From Apoda limacodes (Eukaryota > Arthropoda > Insecta > Lepidoptera > Limacodidae): 64,000 bases of DNA. Position 1 is the first letter of the stretch, and each line of letters starts with the position of its first letter. The stretch covers positions 8,375,001 through 8,439,000 of the forward strand of contig OX291547.1 of NCBI GenBank assembly GCA_946406115.1. The letters are read 5' to 3'. Below the pieces are notes generated by a model. It worked only from the letters and a program-made list of their open reading frames with translations. It searched no databases and was not told the DNA's origin. A program made the translations under genes and the position numbers. Positions 11,651-24,500 of the stretch are shown here, piece by piece.

Positions 11651-11822
11651 CTGCCGCCGCGTCAAGCGTGAAACAACTACTTCGGGACCTCACGACAGCA
11701 CCTGGAGTAGGACTCTCAGGCCATTCTACTCGATCTTCCATAGCTTTTGAGGCACTCCTTTTAAACTGCTCAAGAAAACTGTCTATTTGTGTCTCTATGC
11801 TAGTCGGAGTGTTAGCCATCAT
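11651..11822 (-). CDS. first coding exon of an unrecognised minus-strand gene
   Basis: The minus strand has two consecutive ATG codons (11,822-11,820 and 11,819-11,817) followed by ANTPTSIETQIDSFLEQFKR. The exon stays open for 57 codons plus one base to a strong donor GGCAG|GTAAGT. The product is hydrophilic. A short helix-like stretch (SIETQIDSFLEQFKRSASKAM) is followed by a Ser/Pro segment (EWPESPTPGAVVRSRSS) that looks like a phosphorylated, disordered linker. GC content is well above the surroundings, which supports a real exon. Later exons should lie to the left but were not found. The gene lies head-to-head with glycogenin. I do not recognise the protein. Confidence 0.55.
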
Positions 11823-12554
11823 GTCCAAAAAATCGAAAACAAACACAAAGCACTGCCTTTCGTTTACGGCATTTTAAGCTTTACACCTTTAATTCTATAT
11901 TTTTGTAGATGAAACCGAAGCCACCGATAATCCGAAATATTTGGCATTGCATGACTATTTATTAAATTTATTCCAAATTCGATCATTGACCTGAGTTTAC
12001 GGGCAATAACATGAAAGAAAAACACCAATGTGTTAAGAAACTGGCGCATAAGGTATCGTAGCGAACATAGATTCGTTTTACTACATATACCGTTATAGCA
12101 TAGGGGCAGGGCGACACCCACTGACATCTATTGATCGATATAAACAGCTGTTCAACGGTGTTTACAGCCTAAATTTAATGTTGCCATTTTTAAAAAATAA
12201 ATAAGAGTACTGACACATTGATATATACTGTTACGCATTAACAAAATTTACCATGATACAATTTTAAAGATGATTGATTTTTTAAAATATATCGAAAAAG
12301 TGTTTGACTTCGTAACATTCTCTTTCATAAACATATCGTTAACTGAATGCTTGTGTAAGTGTGAGCTGATGTTATCGCTTTTGTAGTGTGTGTTAGTTGA
12401 GAGGCGAGGCAGGGGATCGACGTCGTTGCCGGCTGCGCACGTTTTATTCAGTCTGCCCTGCGTACATTTTGTTAGTGCTCTGCGCGGTTGAGCGCGTATT
12501 TTTCGTTAAAAGGTGGTTGAAACTTACAAGAACGAGATTATCACCAGGTACAAA
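11823..12554. promoter_or_regulatory. shared divergent promoter region (minus-strand gene / glycogenin)
   Basis: Only 732 bases separate the start codon of the minus-strand exon from the glycogenin start codon, so both promoters must lie here. On the minus-strand side, 'ggcagtgc' about 45 bases upstream of the ATG is an initiator candidate. On the plus side, 'attcagtctg' (TCAGT at 12,448-12,452) is a candidate arthropod initiator in a GC-rich patch (12,395-12,500). The middle contains 'tgatcgatata' near 12,130, which resembles the TATCGATA element of insect housekeeping promoters, and a 'catctattg' repeat phrase. These motif readings are inference. Confidence 0.5.
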
Positions 12555-12561
12555 ATGTCAA
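12445..12561 (+). CDS. Gyg: glycogenin exon 1 (5'UTR plus seven coding bases)
   Basis: ATG-TCA-A at 12,555-12,561 precedes a strong donor GTGAGT. Joining the A to AA at the start of exon 2 gives Lys and the N-terminus [13 protein letters not shown], which matches the family start. The upstream boundary is a guess from the TCAGT initiator candidate at 12,448. Intron 1 is 10,887 bases. An open frame upstream of the ATG is out of phase with it and is treated as 5'UTR. Confidence 0.75.
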
Positions 12562-15500
12562 GTGAGTGTTCTAATTATTTTTTTGTTGAATTGTATTTTT
12601 TTATTTTTATCAAATGTAGTAATGGGTTTCCTTTTCTTCAATAGTATTGTACTTTCAACATCAATTGTATCAGAGCCCATAAATTGTGGAGGTGATCCGT
12701 GGAAATAGTGTCAAATTAATGCGGTAGTTTTAAATTCAAACAGATCTTTTTATAAATTAACCTGTTGTTTTTGTATCAGTAATTCACATTTCGTATTTAA
12801 TATTCTAATTTTTTGTGAAATTATAAATTTACCCTCGTCCAGAAAATGTTGCAATTTTTAATTGTTTTTTGAGTCTGTCGATTATTGTTATTTTTATATA
12901 TTGCGAGATTATTAGGATTTAAATCTTATTTGGTTGAAATATTAAATAAGATCGCTAAAACATGTAAAATACTTATTTAATGTATTATAATTGTGAGACT
13001 AAGAATTCTTCATAACGATCGCTTTGTGGTAATTTTTAGAGTTTCGTATCTCGAAAGGGAAAAAGGAACCCTATAGGTTCACTTTGTTTTCTCTGTCTGT
13101 CTGTCAAGACCCGTTTTTAGGAACGCGTAAAGGTATCATGTTGAAATTAACCAAATACTTAGGTCTTCGGTCCTTTGAAGCTGTAAAACAAATTAACCTT
13201 CTAAGCCAACTCAGTAAAAAAATACGGCCGAAATACTGCCATTTTTGTCGCATTTTTTGGCATTCACAAACAAATCAAAACCTATAGGGTACTTCCCGTT
13301 GTCCTAGAATCATGAAATTTGACATGAAGCCAGATCTTACGTCATCTAAGATATAGGAAAAAAACCGAAATTCGGTAACTTGTAGTTATAACACATTAAA
13401 AAAAAATATTGCCTATCTATCTGTCAAGACCCTTTTACTTAAGCTAGCGTGGAGTTATCAAGTTGAAATTAATATCAAATTCAAATGTCTTCGGTCTCTT
13501 AGACCTGTTTAAAAAAAAACAATCTCCTTTTTGACGCATATTTAGGTTTTCAGTTATTCTCAAATAAATCAAAAGCTATGGGGTACTTCCCGTTTTCCTA
13601 GAACCATGAAAGTTGACACGAAGCAAAGTCTTATCTATCACGAATATAGAAAAAATCTGAAAGTTGAAAGAAAAGTTAAAAGAAAAAAGTTGACATTAAT
13701 GTCAAATAGTAAAGTCTACGGGAACTAAATGTTGAAAAAAAATAAAGCTTCTAAGTCAATGTGAAAAAAAATATGCCAAATATACGGTAATTTTTAACGC
13801 ATATTGTGATACAAATAAATCAAAACCTATGGGGTACTTCCTGTAGACCTAGGAGACTTGATGTCATGATGGAAGATCTATCTATCTACACATAAGTTTG
13901 TACGGCAGCATCGGTGCGGGAGTCAGACTCACACTTGGCCTTTTTTTTTTTTTGATAATTTTACTATAGAAATAAATTTTTCAATGCCGTTTTATTTGTA
14001 TTACCTACTGTAACTACCTATCTGTTTAGTTCATATCTTTTATACACAAATAAAACAAACTTAATCTTCTCCATTTTATCTCAACATAAGTACAAGCGCG
14101 CGCTGGATATTTATTGGAAATAGCGGCTTTTAACAACTGTATGACGGCTTACATTGTTTTTAGCATAGAACATTTTTTATATGCAAATTTTAGTCTTGCA
14201 AGAATTGCTTTATTGCATTGTTTTTTTGTAGTATTCTTACTTAATCCATTTTCAAGTCCTTTCTTTAAATGACTAGTTTATACTTACCTACCTATGATGA
14301 AGTAATTTGATGGCATATAGTAGCTACGTAAGCTATATGTTGAAATTTGCACCATTTTAACTAATCGTTTTGAGAGTTTACCTATTTTAAAGCTTATTGA
14401 TTTTAAAGCTTATTACTACAAATAAATGCACACAACTTACCCGTCTATCTTTTTTTACATAACAAGAAAATGTTATTCGTAATTAATTTCTCGGCAAATT
14501 CCTTACATATTATTACATACATATTTGTATAACACATAATCGTTAAAGGTGTCAGCGGTAAAAAACAAAAAAATTGGGATTTTTAAAGTTCAATTATTCG
14601 TATATGGCTTTTTTTTTAAATCTAATAATAACGCAAAAACTCATATTTTTAAGATTTTACAGTCAGAGTGAATTTCCAACTGAAATTATGATTTAACAGC
14701 GAACTGTGGTAATTTGGAGAAAAGAAAACCTAAAATTCTGCTATAATACATAAATTAAACATTTAAAATCATCCAGTCTTAAAACTAAAAATATAATAAC
14801 TTTTAAAATATAACAATATTTGTAAAAAGACTTTTTGTCAACAAACTACAGTTATAAAAGCAACTATTTTATATTATTTTTCATTATATATATATATATA
14901 TATATTTTACCTTATATATTTTTTTATATTATATATTTTTACCTAACCATTTTATGGTTTATTTTTAGCCACCATTCACAAACGAATGCAACAGAATTGT
15001 GGTTTTGTTGAACTATCGTTTGAAATCAGATATTCAATACTAACCACGAAGGTTCAACCGACCTTAGATGTTGCGGCTGATCTAGCTGGCGTCTGTTATA
15101 CTCAATATTTTAACATACATAATAATGTATCGATTATAATGGCAGCAAAATATTACTGAATAAGTTAATTATTTTATGCCATTAAAGAAGCGAGATAATA
15201 GTATTGGGTGCACAATAAAGAAACAATTATGGCCCCTAAAAATAAGGTATCAATATTGAGTTATTTTCTTTTAAATATGAAAATCTCTCTGTCACGCTTT
15301 TGAACAATATTTTAAATTTGTATGATTGAGGAGCGGATTGAATTAATATTTATTTAAGTAGAGAGTGCCCTAGAGGAAAAAAATTTCTAAATTATAATCC
15401 CAATAAAAAAGAATTCCAATATCGAAAAGTAATGATTTATATTTGTCCATATCACACCAATAGTCAAATTAACTATATTATAAAATAATTAAAAGCTTTT

Positions 15501-18500
15501 ATACCTTAACTCTGTGATAGGTTTTGGGTTATTACTACCAAAAAAACAAATTTCAAAAGCACTCCCTCGTTGGTTGTTTTCACTTGATCATGTTGATAAT
15601 AGTAAGCCCCCTTTTTTAACTAAACTAAGACGACTTATATTATTTTTAAATTAATGATCCAAATTTTATCTTAATTAAAGTTTTGTTAAATATTAAATAA
15701 AAAAAATGTGGTAAAAATTTCTAAAAATGTCTGTACAGCTTGAAGTTTATCTTATCATACCTATACAAAAATTATAGACATATATTAGACATATTAGACA
15801 TTTGTTTCAAAAATTGTTCCAGATTGTAAAACTTGGTTTTGTTAAATTACTAACATTTCTGTTAAATCTTATGTTTATGGATGTAATATCGAATTGCTTT
15901 TAAGTACCTACACTACAGAGTTTAATCTTATATGTACTAGCCTACTAGGGGTACTAGGGGATTAATGATTTATTAATCATATTGCCTTCAATCAATATTT
16001 CAATTTTAGGCAAGACAACTCTACAGCGACAGCAAATCTAAAACCTGTCTCGCTTTCTCTAACGACTAGTGCAAATGTCACTTTCACAATTAAAGACTAA
16101 ATATCAACCAACTGCAATGATTTGTTTGCACTTAAACCACCTACACGTGAATGCAAATTAAGAAAGTTCATTGTAAAGTAAGTCGTTCGAATATTATACT
16201 TAATCATTTCTTTTGGATGTAAACATACTCGTAATGACTACACTACATTAGTTGTTGAGTTTTGTCAAAGATGTTTGATGTATAATTTACGATATATATT
16301 TGAATCTCGCCTCAGTTTAAACTTGGAAGAGCACCGTATTACTGCGCCTTTTTTTTGCAATGCAAATTAAAGCCCAAGAAGATGCAGTGGCAGCATTGCA
16401 TTCCTTTATCCCGTTAAACAGTTGAGTGCTCGTCCCGTGGTCTCACTCCGCCGTCGGACCGGCCGCACCTAAATAGAAACCACAGGGACATTGCTCCCGT
16501 GCCGCATCTCACTTGTGCTTCAAGAATCAAGTGCGTATTCGGGTATGTTTCAATATTCTCAATGTCGATTAAAAAGTCTGTAGAAATTTGAAAAAATTGA
16601 AATATTTAATAATGTGTATTTTTGGGGGCTTTTTACGGTCTAGATTGGTATACTTACTATGTTTTGTTTGTTGTTACTGAATATTTCTAACTGATTGCTG
16701 ATGAATTCATATTTTTTTTAAAAAATAAAAAAAATACAGAAAAATATTAAGAATAGGTTTTGAAAGGTCAACAAGACTAAACTGTCTTATGATATCCTAA
16801 GGGACTACGGAAACCAAAGATTAAACTTGGCAAGTGATCATCAAATTTTGGTAGTTGTGTAAGTTGAACCTTTAAAATCATGTTAAGTCGAATCTGTGAC
16901 GAATAGCTCAGTGTATAGTTCGTTGCATAAAATCATAAGGTATCACGAAAAATTGGCCTGTTCTTTTAAATGTATGTTTTGCTGAATTATTATTTTTTAA
17001 TCAGTTACCTAATACCCCAATATCATAGAATCAATTCCAGTTTTAGAGGCCTTCATATTACGTTTCCAAGAATTGGATACTTTCAGAATCCTTCAAGTGT
17101 AGGTCACCCAATTTTAATTTACGACAAAAAAACGTTATAAACCACTGCCACTGGCCAATCGGAAAATATTGAGGCACAGTTAACATTATTAAAACAAACA
17201 TCTAGTCGCTGCAAAATTCTGGACATTAAATCCTGACCTCGTGCAGTGACGGCATTTCCTGAGCCAAAACGGATACTATATCACATAATTAATGATGTTT
17301 ATAGAACATGGACTACCAAACCAAAGACATTATTAAATATTATTGCATTTAATTTTCAATCACTAGCTATATTAATGGAGTAATTTTAATACTTCAAGAA
17401 TCAACTAAGTACACACAGAAAGGGTTATTAAAGACATTGGAGTAATTTGTGTTTGATCCATCCGTCAGACGTTTTTTCATATCAATGGTCAGACCGAACA
17501 TTTAAAATTTTATTAAGATGAAGTATTCGTCTAAGTATGTCCTAGTGAATAAGATTCCAAACGACGTCCTATCGTCATCTTGATCTGTCTGTCATATGAA
17601 TTATTTAATCTATTCAGTCATCCTGGTAGTTAGCGTCATCAGCGTAAGAGAAAATATATATAAATAAATATATATAAATATATATATATAAATATAGTTC
17701 CCAAACAACGTCATCATCAACTGCTCTGTCATATCATGAGTTATTTTATCTATTGAGCCGCTGTGGTAGCTAGCGTCATCAGCGGCGTCGGCGCCTAATA
17801 TCTGATGCTTACCAGTAGTTTTATTTTCATTTTATTTATGTCGTGCTATTTTAGAATAGTACATGCGCCATTTGTCCAGTAGTCCGTTACATGGCAGCGC
17901 GGTAGGGGCGGGCCCACGCTAGCTGACTGGCATGCTACGAATTGCTCACGAAGCTTTTCTAGACTGTTTTTTAGTATTGTAGTTAATTCTTAATAAAGAT
18001 TATGTATGTTTGTGCTTATAACTATATATATAGTTTTTAGTCGTTTTTTTTTCAACCTTATGCCTTTAGCTCTACAAACAGCAGAACGTTTCTGCTCAGG
18101 ATTGCTCTCGACTGCAATCAAAAGCATCGTAAATTTCTGGAAATGACCAGTGTGTTAGATGGATTTGTGACAGTATTAGTTATTTTTTATCAATATCTAG
18201 GTATTGAATGAAATTGTAACAAAAAAAAATAAACGAAAAGAAAACGCTGAAAGTATGCTTTTGATGGTAATATTTTTACTTTTTAATTGGTATTTCAAGG
18301 CGGTTTTTTTATGTTTGGTATGCATAAGCATAACTCACAATGATAAGTATCTGTGTGAAAGTGGCAAGCAAGCACACGGTCCACCTGATGGTAAGCGGTC
18401 ACCGTGGCCTATGGACGCTTGCAACACCAGAAGTATTACGCGGGCGTTGCCGACCCTTCAAAAATCCAATAACTTATATCCAATAGTCATGAGTCATAAT

Positions 18501-21500
18501 CATCAGCTTTGCTGTAAGAAGTAAAATGAAAGACCTAGGACAGAATAATATACACCGTTTGCCTTTTTTTTTTCGAATACCTTGCAACCTAGTTGGTAGT
18601 GTTGTCAACTGCTGTGCAGAGGGTGTGGGTTCAATTGCCGCACTGCACAAACATTTGTATGATAAACATTTGTGTTTGTCTTGAGTCTAGCTCGATGTAT
18701 TTATGTATGATATGTATGTTTTTATAAAAAAAAAGTAATGTATATGGATTCGTTGTCTAGTACCCCTAACACAAGCTATCTCCGAATTTAACGTGAACGA
18801 ACTTTAGCAAAATCGCACGCCGATAACCAAATTTAGCGCGGGTGCTCCACTGGCAAAAGTTAGTATTTTATAAAGTAGATCTAAACAGATCAGTGGGCCT
18901 TGTTTCATTTTGCCGCCCCGGGCCTTCGATGGACTTAGTCCGCCACTGCAAAAACGATACAATGCAGTACCTATCAATTGCACCGTAAATAGTACAAATG
19001 GTGCCAGTTTGGGTACCAGTTTCATTTGCCCCATCAATGGTGCTGGTCAACGGTGTAAACGATTATATATAGTTATAAATGATTTATTTTTATTACAGAA
19101 CAGTTATAATGGCACTCTAAGAAGTACCTATCTACTACCTTTATTACAGGAATTACCTAAAACTTGTAATAACAATGTTGTTCTTTCATTATAACATATA
19201 CCTACATATATAGGCGTTCCACGTTATAATTGATTACAGTTATAATGCTAACAGTGCACGTGTCGATCGATATACAGAAGAAAGGAAATGGGGCGCAAAC
19301 GCATCATTACAGGCGCCAAAATGTGAACATGTGCCAAAATACCTACCTAACGCCTCGGCGTCTATGCATTTATCTTTGTGTCTATGACTTCATATTCATA
19401 GGCAGTGGGCAGTGGTCCACTTCGTATAAACAAACGACTATTTCGACCACACATAACCAAATGACGTCATAACCATGAAGTATATAAGCGTAATTAACTG
19501 TTGACAAATAATATATAATTTATTTATAATCTACACTAATATTATAAAAAGCCAAAGTTCGTAAGTTTAGATGTAGGAGGTAGGTAATCTCCAAAAGTAG
19601 ATACTCATCCGATTCCAAAAATTCTTTTACCAATATTTGGAATGGTCTTTCAGGGTGGACAAAGGCTATATTTTTATGGTTACATCAGTTAAATCGGAAG
19701 AAATAATGCAATTTGCCTTAACTTTGCAACGAAACAAGGTATGATCTGATTTTTGGCGCAGGGATAGTTGGACAGAGGGATAGAAAATAATATAGAATAC
19801 TTTTTCCTGATTATTATTATAGAAGGATGTACCTGATAGTAGGAGTTCCCACGGGAATATTTTTTCTGCGGGGAAACTATTTGGGTTCCGTACCCAAAGG
19901 GTAAAAACGGAACCTTATTACTAAGACTCCGCTGTCTGTCTGTATGTCCGTCTGTCTCCAGGCTGTATCTCATAAAGCGTGATAGTTCGAAAATTGAAAT
20001 TTTCGCAGAAGATGTATTTCTGTTGCCGCTATAACAACATATACTAAAAAACAGAATAAAATTAATATTTAAGGCGGCTCCCATACAACAAAAGTGATTT
20101 TTGAAGTGAAAACTTCTTTAGCGGCGTTGTGCACTTTTTTTGTGATGGGTAAAAAATGTTAAACTCGCGCCAGGATCACGTGACCTGATCGAAAATTCGT
20201 AAGACGGAGGGAGAGTAGAAGAGGGAGTATCCCCCTCTCTTTCTACCGTGCGGCGAAGTTCTGAAGTGTTAAATATTTAATGTAATATTAATTGTCATGT
20301 TTGTGTACGATATAATGAATATTGTATTTTACCACAAAAATGATAGTACTTTTATACTGATAATTAAAGCAATTCGTGCAAAATTATTCCCTAACCTTTC
20401 CAAAATATCAAAGATTATATTCAAGTTTTCACTTCTGCCGGCACTCCCGGAGTGCAACCCGTTTTTTGCTCCATTTTGATAACAGGTAGAAGCTTGAAAT
20501 ATTCACATAATATTAAGTTATATATTCACTTTAAAAACAAAAATTAAATTAAAATAAAACAAATATTTAGGGGGGGCTCTCATACAACAAACGTAATTTT
20601 TTTTGCCGTTTCTATAGAAATGGTACGGAACCCTTCGTGCGCAACTCGGACTCGCACTTGGCTGATTTTTTCAAACGTAGTAACGGTGGTTACAATTAAC
20701 ATGATTTTTGGCACGGAAAAAAATAATTCTATCTCGATCGAAATAAGTCTTATCTCACAAAAATAAGTTTTTCAGCTAGTAAAAGGCGCGTGAAGGAATT
20801 GTAAGGGCTGTACCAAGATACTAAAAATATCTTCAATATAATTCTCAAGTCGCTTCACAAATTTCTTGTTTACTAAAATCTGTTATTCGAAAGTGTGGAC
20901 GTTTACACGTTCACGTGTTTTTTATTTGTGTGGTGTAGATGGATGACGTGATCTTAGTCTAATTTTAAATAAATGGGTACAACAATATTCTCTTTGTCCC
21001 GTAAATAGAAACGAATTTATTATGCAATTATAATCAAAGTATATTAGCTACGTGTGTTATTGGACATCATTCTGCTTATTTTTACATCACAAGGAATGTT
21101 ATGCGCTTTATAGTGCGGTTAGGCAGGGGCAACCACATTACATTTCCACGTTCATACCCCTGCAGGGCCAATTAGGGGGGGAATGCGTTATGTCTGTCTG
21201 TGTCGTTCCGATTTTGTCACGTTTCTCTATCTAACCGTAACGATCCACACAACTGAAATTTGGATATTGTGTACAAAGATGACTCATACGTCTAGCACAC
21301 GAAACGAGCCGATCCGAGTACCTGACTTTTCAGGTACTTGCCGTCAACACTACATCATACATAACCTGTGAGTCGACGCGAACTGTGCTCCCGCGTAAAG
21401 TAATAATAATAATAATTACCATTTGTCCAATTAAATCGTGTAGTAACTATTGGAAGAAAGGGTTGTTGAAAAAATATCACTTTTCACAAGCTATTACACT

Positions 21501-24500
21501 AATTTGCTTACTATATTTAAGTTACAAAATTAGTTTTTAAAATAATTATTTGCAAAACAAACAACAAATGTTTTTCTGTCTGTGTTGCCAAGTTTGTAGG
21601 TACCTTCATTTTATTTCCCAAGTTTAGTAAGTTTTACACTTCCTATGTAAATTGAGATTAAAATACTCTATAGTTTATTGATTAACATCCCTCATCGTTT
21701 CCTTACTCGAGGTGGCCAACGTAGCCCTATTACTAAGCCTTCGCTGACCTTTAGACCTCGAAGTAGGCAAAAGTCTGAAATGTGCCAGAATATGTGTTAT
21801 ATAGGCGAGTTTCCTAACTAATAATAGAAATATAAAATCAAAAACTTGAAATTTAAGAGGGATTCATAGAACAGGTGATAATTAAATGACACTGTAACTT
21901 ACAGAACATTAAAAAGTATGAAATTTATAATTAACATTGAGAAAATTGTACACATTTAAATGTTGGCTTTACGATCTGATTTCTGCAGTTTCGCGCGGCC
22001 GCTCTAACAATATCAACAATATCGTTTTCGCAAAAGAAATTTAATAATTATTCTAATATTTACGCATTGAATGTGCTCTCAATGCGCGCATTCGATCTAT
22101 TGTTCTGGATCTGTTGACCAAAAATTAATACACCTCTATGTTAAATATGGTGGCACTTACGGTCTGCATTTAACGCATCGGCTGCACATGTTCTGGAGGT
22201 AGAATAGTAGATGTTCTTTAAAAATAGTGAACAGCTATTTTGTGTGTTGACATTGGCTCTGTGATGCGATAGCTTTCTATGTTATAAAATCCTGTCAATA
22301 AAACATGGCAATTGTCACATGGCAAGAGCTATGAATAAAGTACACGGCGCGCACGGATGTCATGGCAGAAAAGGACAGATTTTATTTTGTGTATCAACCT
22401 ATTTTTTAGCACTACAGTATAAAATATTTGAAACCTACTTTAAGGTTTTAACATCCATTACATGGCCATGGTCAACGGATTGCTACCTTCGTAGCAAGGG
22501 TTTAATGTGTCACCAAAGGGGTCATCAAGTGAAAATAAATTATAGTACAGAATTAAAGTAAGAGCTTCCCAATTTGGATGTAAAAATCATAGTCGTATTA
22601 GCTGATTTACACACACATTGATAGGAAAATGTTTCGGACATGGTATCTAGACGTATAAGTCAACTTTGATTGTGTAGAATGTTGATCCAAATCTGAATAT
22701 TGAATAAAAATTCAAATAAAGTTCTCTGTAAGATGAATTTATCCAATGAATCGAAAATCCAAAATGAAGTTTCCAAAAATACCTTTCGTCTCTATCATTA
22801 GATCCTTCAGGTCCCCATTATGTTGTAGTCAGGGCTGTAGCTAGAGTTGAATCTAAGGTAGGGCAGCGGTGGTTTAATGCACGGGTACGGCGCAAGTAAT
22901 TTTTCTATCTTTCATTATTTTACCTGCTTGTGAGCGTGAGTAATAAAGGTAGTCTGCACAAAGTTATGGCCAAACATTTAAAAAAAATATATACAATCGA
23001 ATTGAGAACCTCCTACTTTTTATTTCGTTGGATAAAAATAGCATAGACCCTAGACCTATGTACAGATTTTTTTTTCTTTACGGAGTTCCCACGTCAATAA
23101 GTGATTTTACAGAACCTATATGCTAAATGAGGAATGAAAGTATGTATGGGAGTTCCACTGTTTAATATGACGGGATTACAAAGCCGGTTTAAGGTTAAAT
23201 TTTAAGGGGCATGGTACTACCATTCCTTAGACATTACTGGTAGTGCAACGTCGTAGTCCCTAGGAAAAGAAACGGTAACACTAGCTAGTATAATAATTAT
23301 ATTATTTATAATTTATCAAATCTCACTATAAATTCTGTGGGTTGAATATTTTCTTTCCTTATTTACTTCATCATGCAAGTGGAACTATAATCTTACATCC
23401 ATTTTATTTGATATAATTGTATACCGTTTTTTAATTCTTTGTTTCTAGAACGAGCATGGGTAACGTTAGCCACCAACGACTCATACGGGCTTGGAGCCCT
23501 AGTCATGGCACACTCGCTCCGCCGTGCTGGCTCGGTGTATCCAGCGGTAGTCCTCATCACACCCTCCGTCACACAAACAATGAGGTATATTCAGTATCTT
23601 ATATATTTAAACGAACAATTCTGGTACATATATATATATATATAGGTATAGGTATAGATATATATATATAGGTATACCTCTATATACTAGTTTTTGCCCG
23701 CGGTTCGACCCGCCCTAATTCAGTTATCGGTGTAAGACTAAGCGACGACTCACACTTGATGTTTTCAAGTAGCTTAATCCTTTCCCAGGCCCAAACTATC
23801 TCCATGCCAAATTTCCCCGCGGCTCCAGTAGCCCAAAATTCGGTTATCAGTGTAGGATTTCAACGGCAACTCCTAAATTAAGGAAAAAATAAATTAAAGA
23901 AAAAAACCGACTCACACTTGACGTTTTCAAGTAGCGTATGTACTTCTTCGGGACTCAAACTATCTCCATGCCAAATTTAATCTCAATCGGTACAGCGGTT
24001 TAAGCGTAAAGCGGTAACGGACAGACGGACACAGTTACTTTCGCATTTATAATATTTACTAGCTTTTGCCCGTAGTTCCACCCGCCCAAAACTCCTCAAT
24101 TATAGAAAAAGTTTTTTTTCCCTTCAACCTTCCTCTGTCTACAACCTTTGATTAAATGCACTATAACGTAATTAGGTTAGTTATCTTCCAAAAATTATAC
24201 AACTTAAAATTGTCAACAGGGACCGACTGAGTGCAGTGTTTGCAGAAGTGATCATGGTAAATGTCTTGGACTCTCAGGACGCCGCCCACCTTGCGCTGCT
24301 GCAGCGTCCAGAACTAGGAATCACCTTCACTAAAATTCACTGCTGGAATCTCTCGCAATATGAAAAATGTGTCTTCCTTGACGCTGATACCCTGGTAAGA
24401 TGTTATTTTTTTTCTTTTTATTCCACAAAGGTGGGAAACCAGGTAACGGTAACGGTAACCGTAGCCTGTAGATTTTGATTGCCTGTAGACTGACTTGTAG

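Noticed and set aside
11864..12127. 87-codon minus-strand frame in the divergent promoter
   Set aside because: Ends before the supported minus-strand start codon, is in non-coding-looking sequence and has no family features.
12397..12708. 103-codon frame over glycogenin exon 1
   Set aside because: Has no ATG at its start, runs through the splice donor into the intron and is out of frame with the true start codon.
19689..20084. 131-codon minus-strand frame
   Set aside because: Lies entirely in the 'ggtacggaaccc' interspersed repeat (phrases with 'TDGHTDRQ' are the translated microsatellite-like part).
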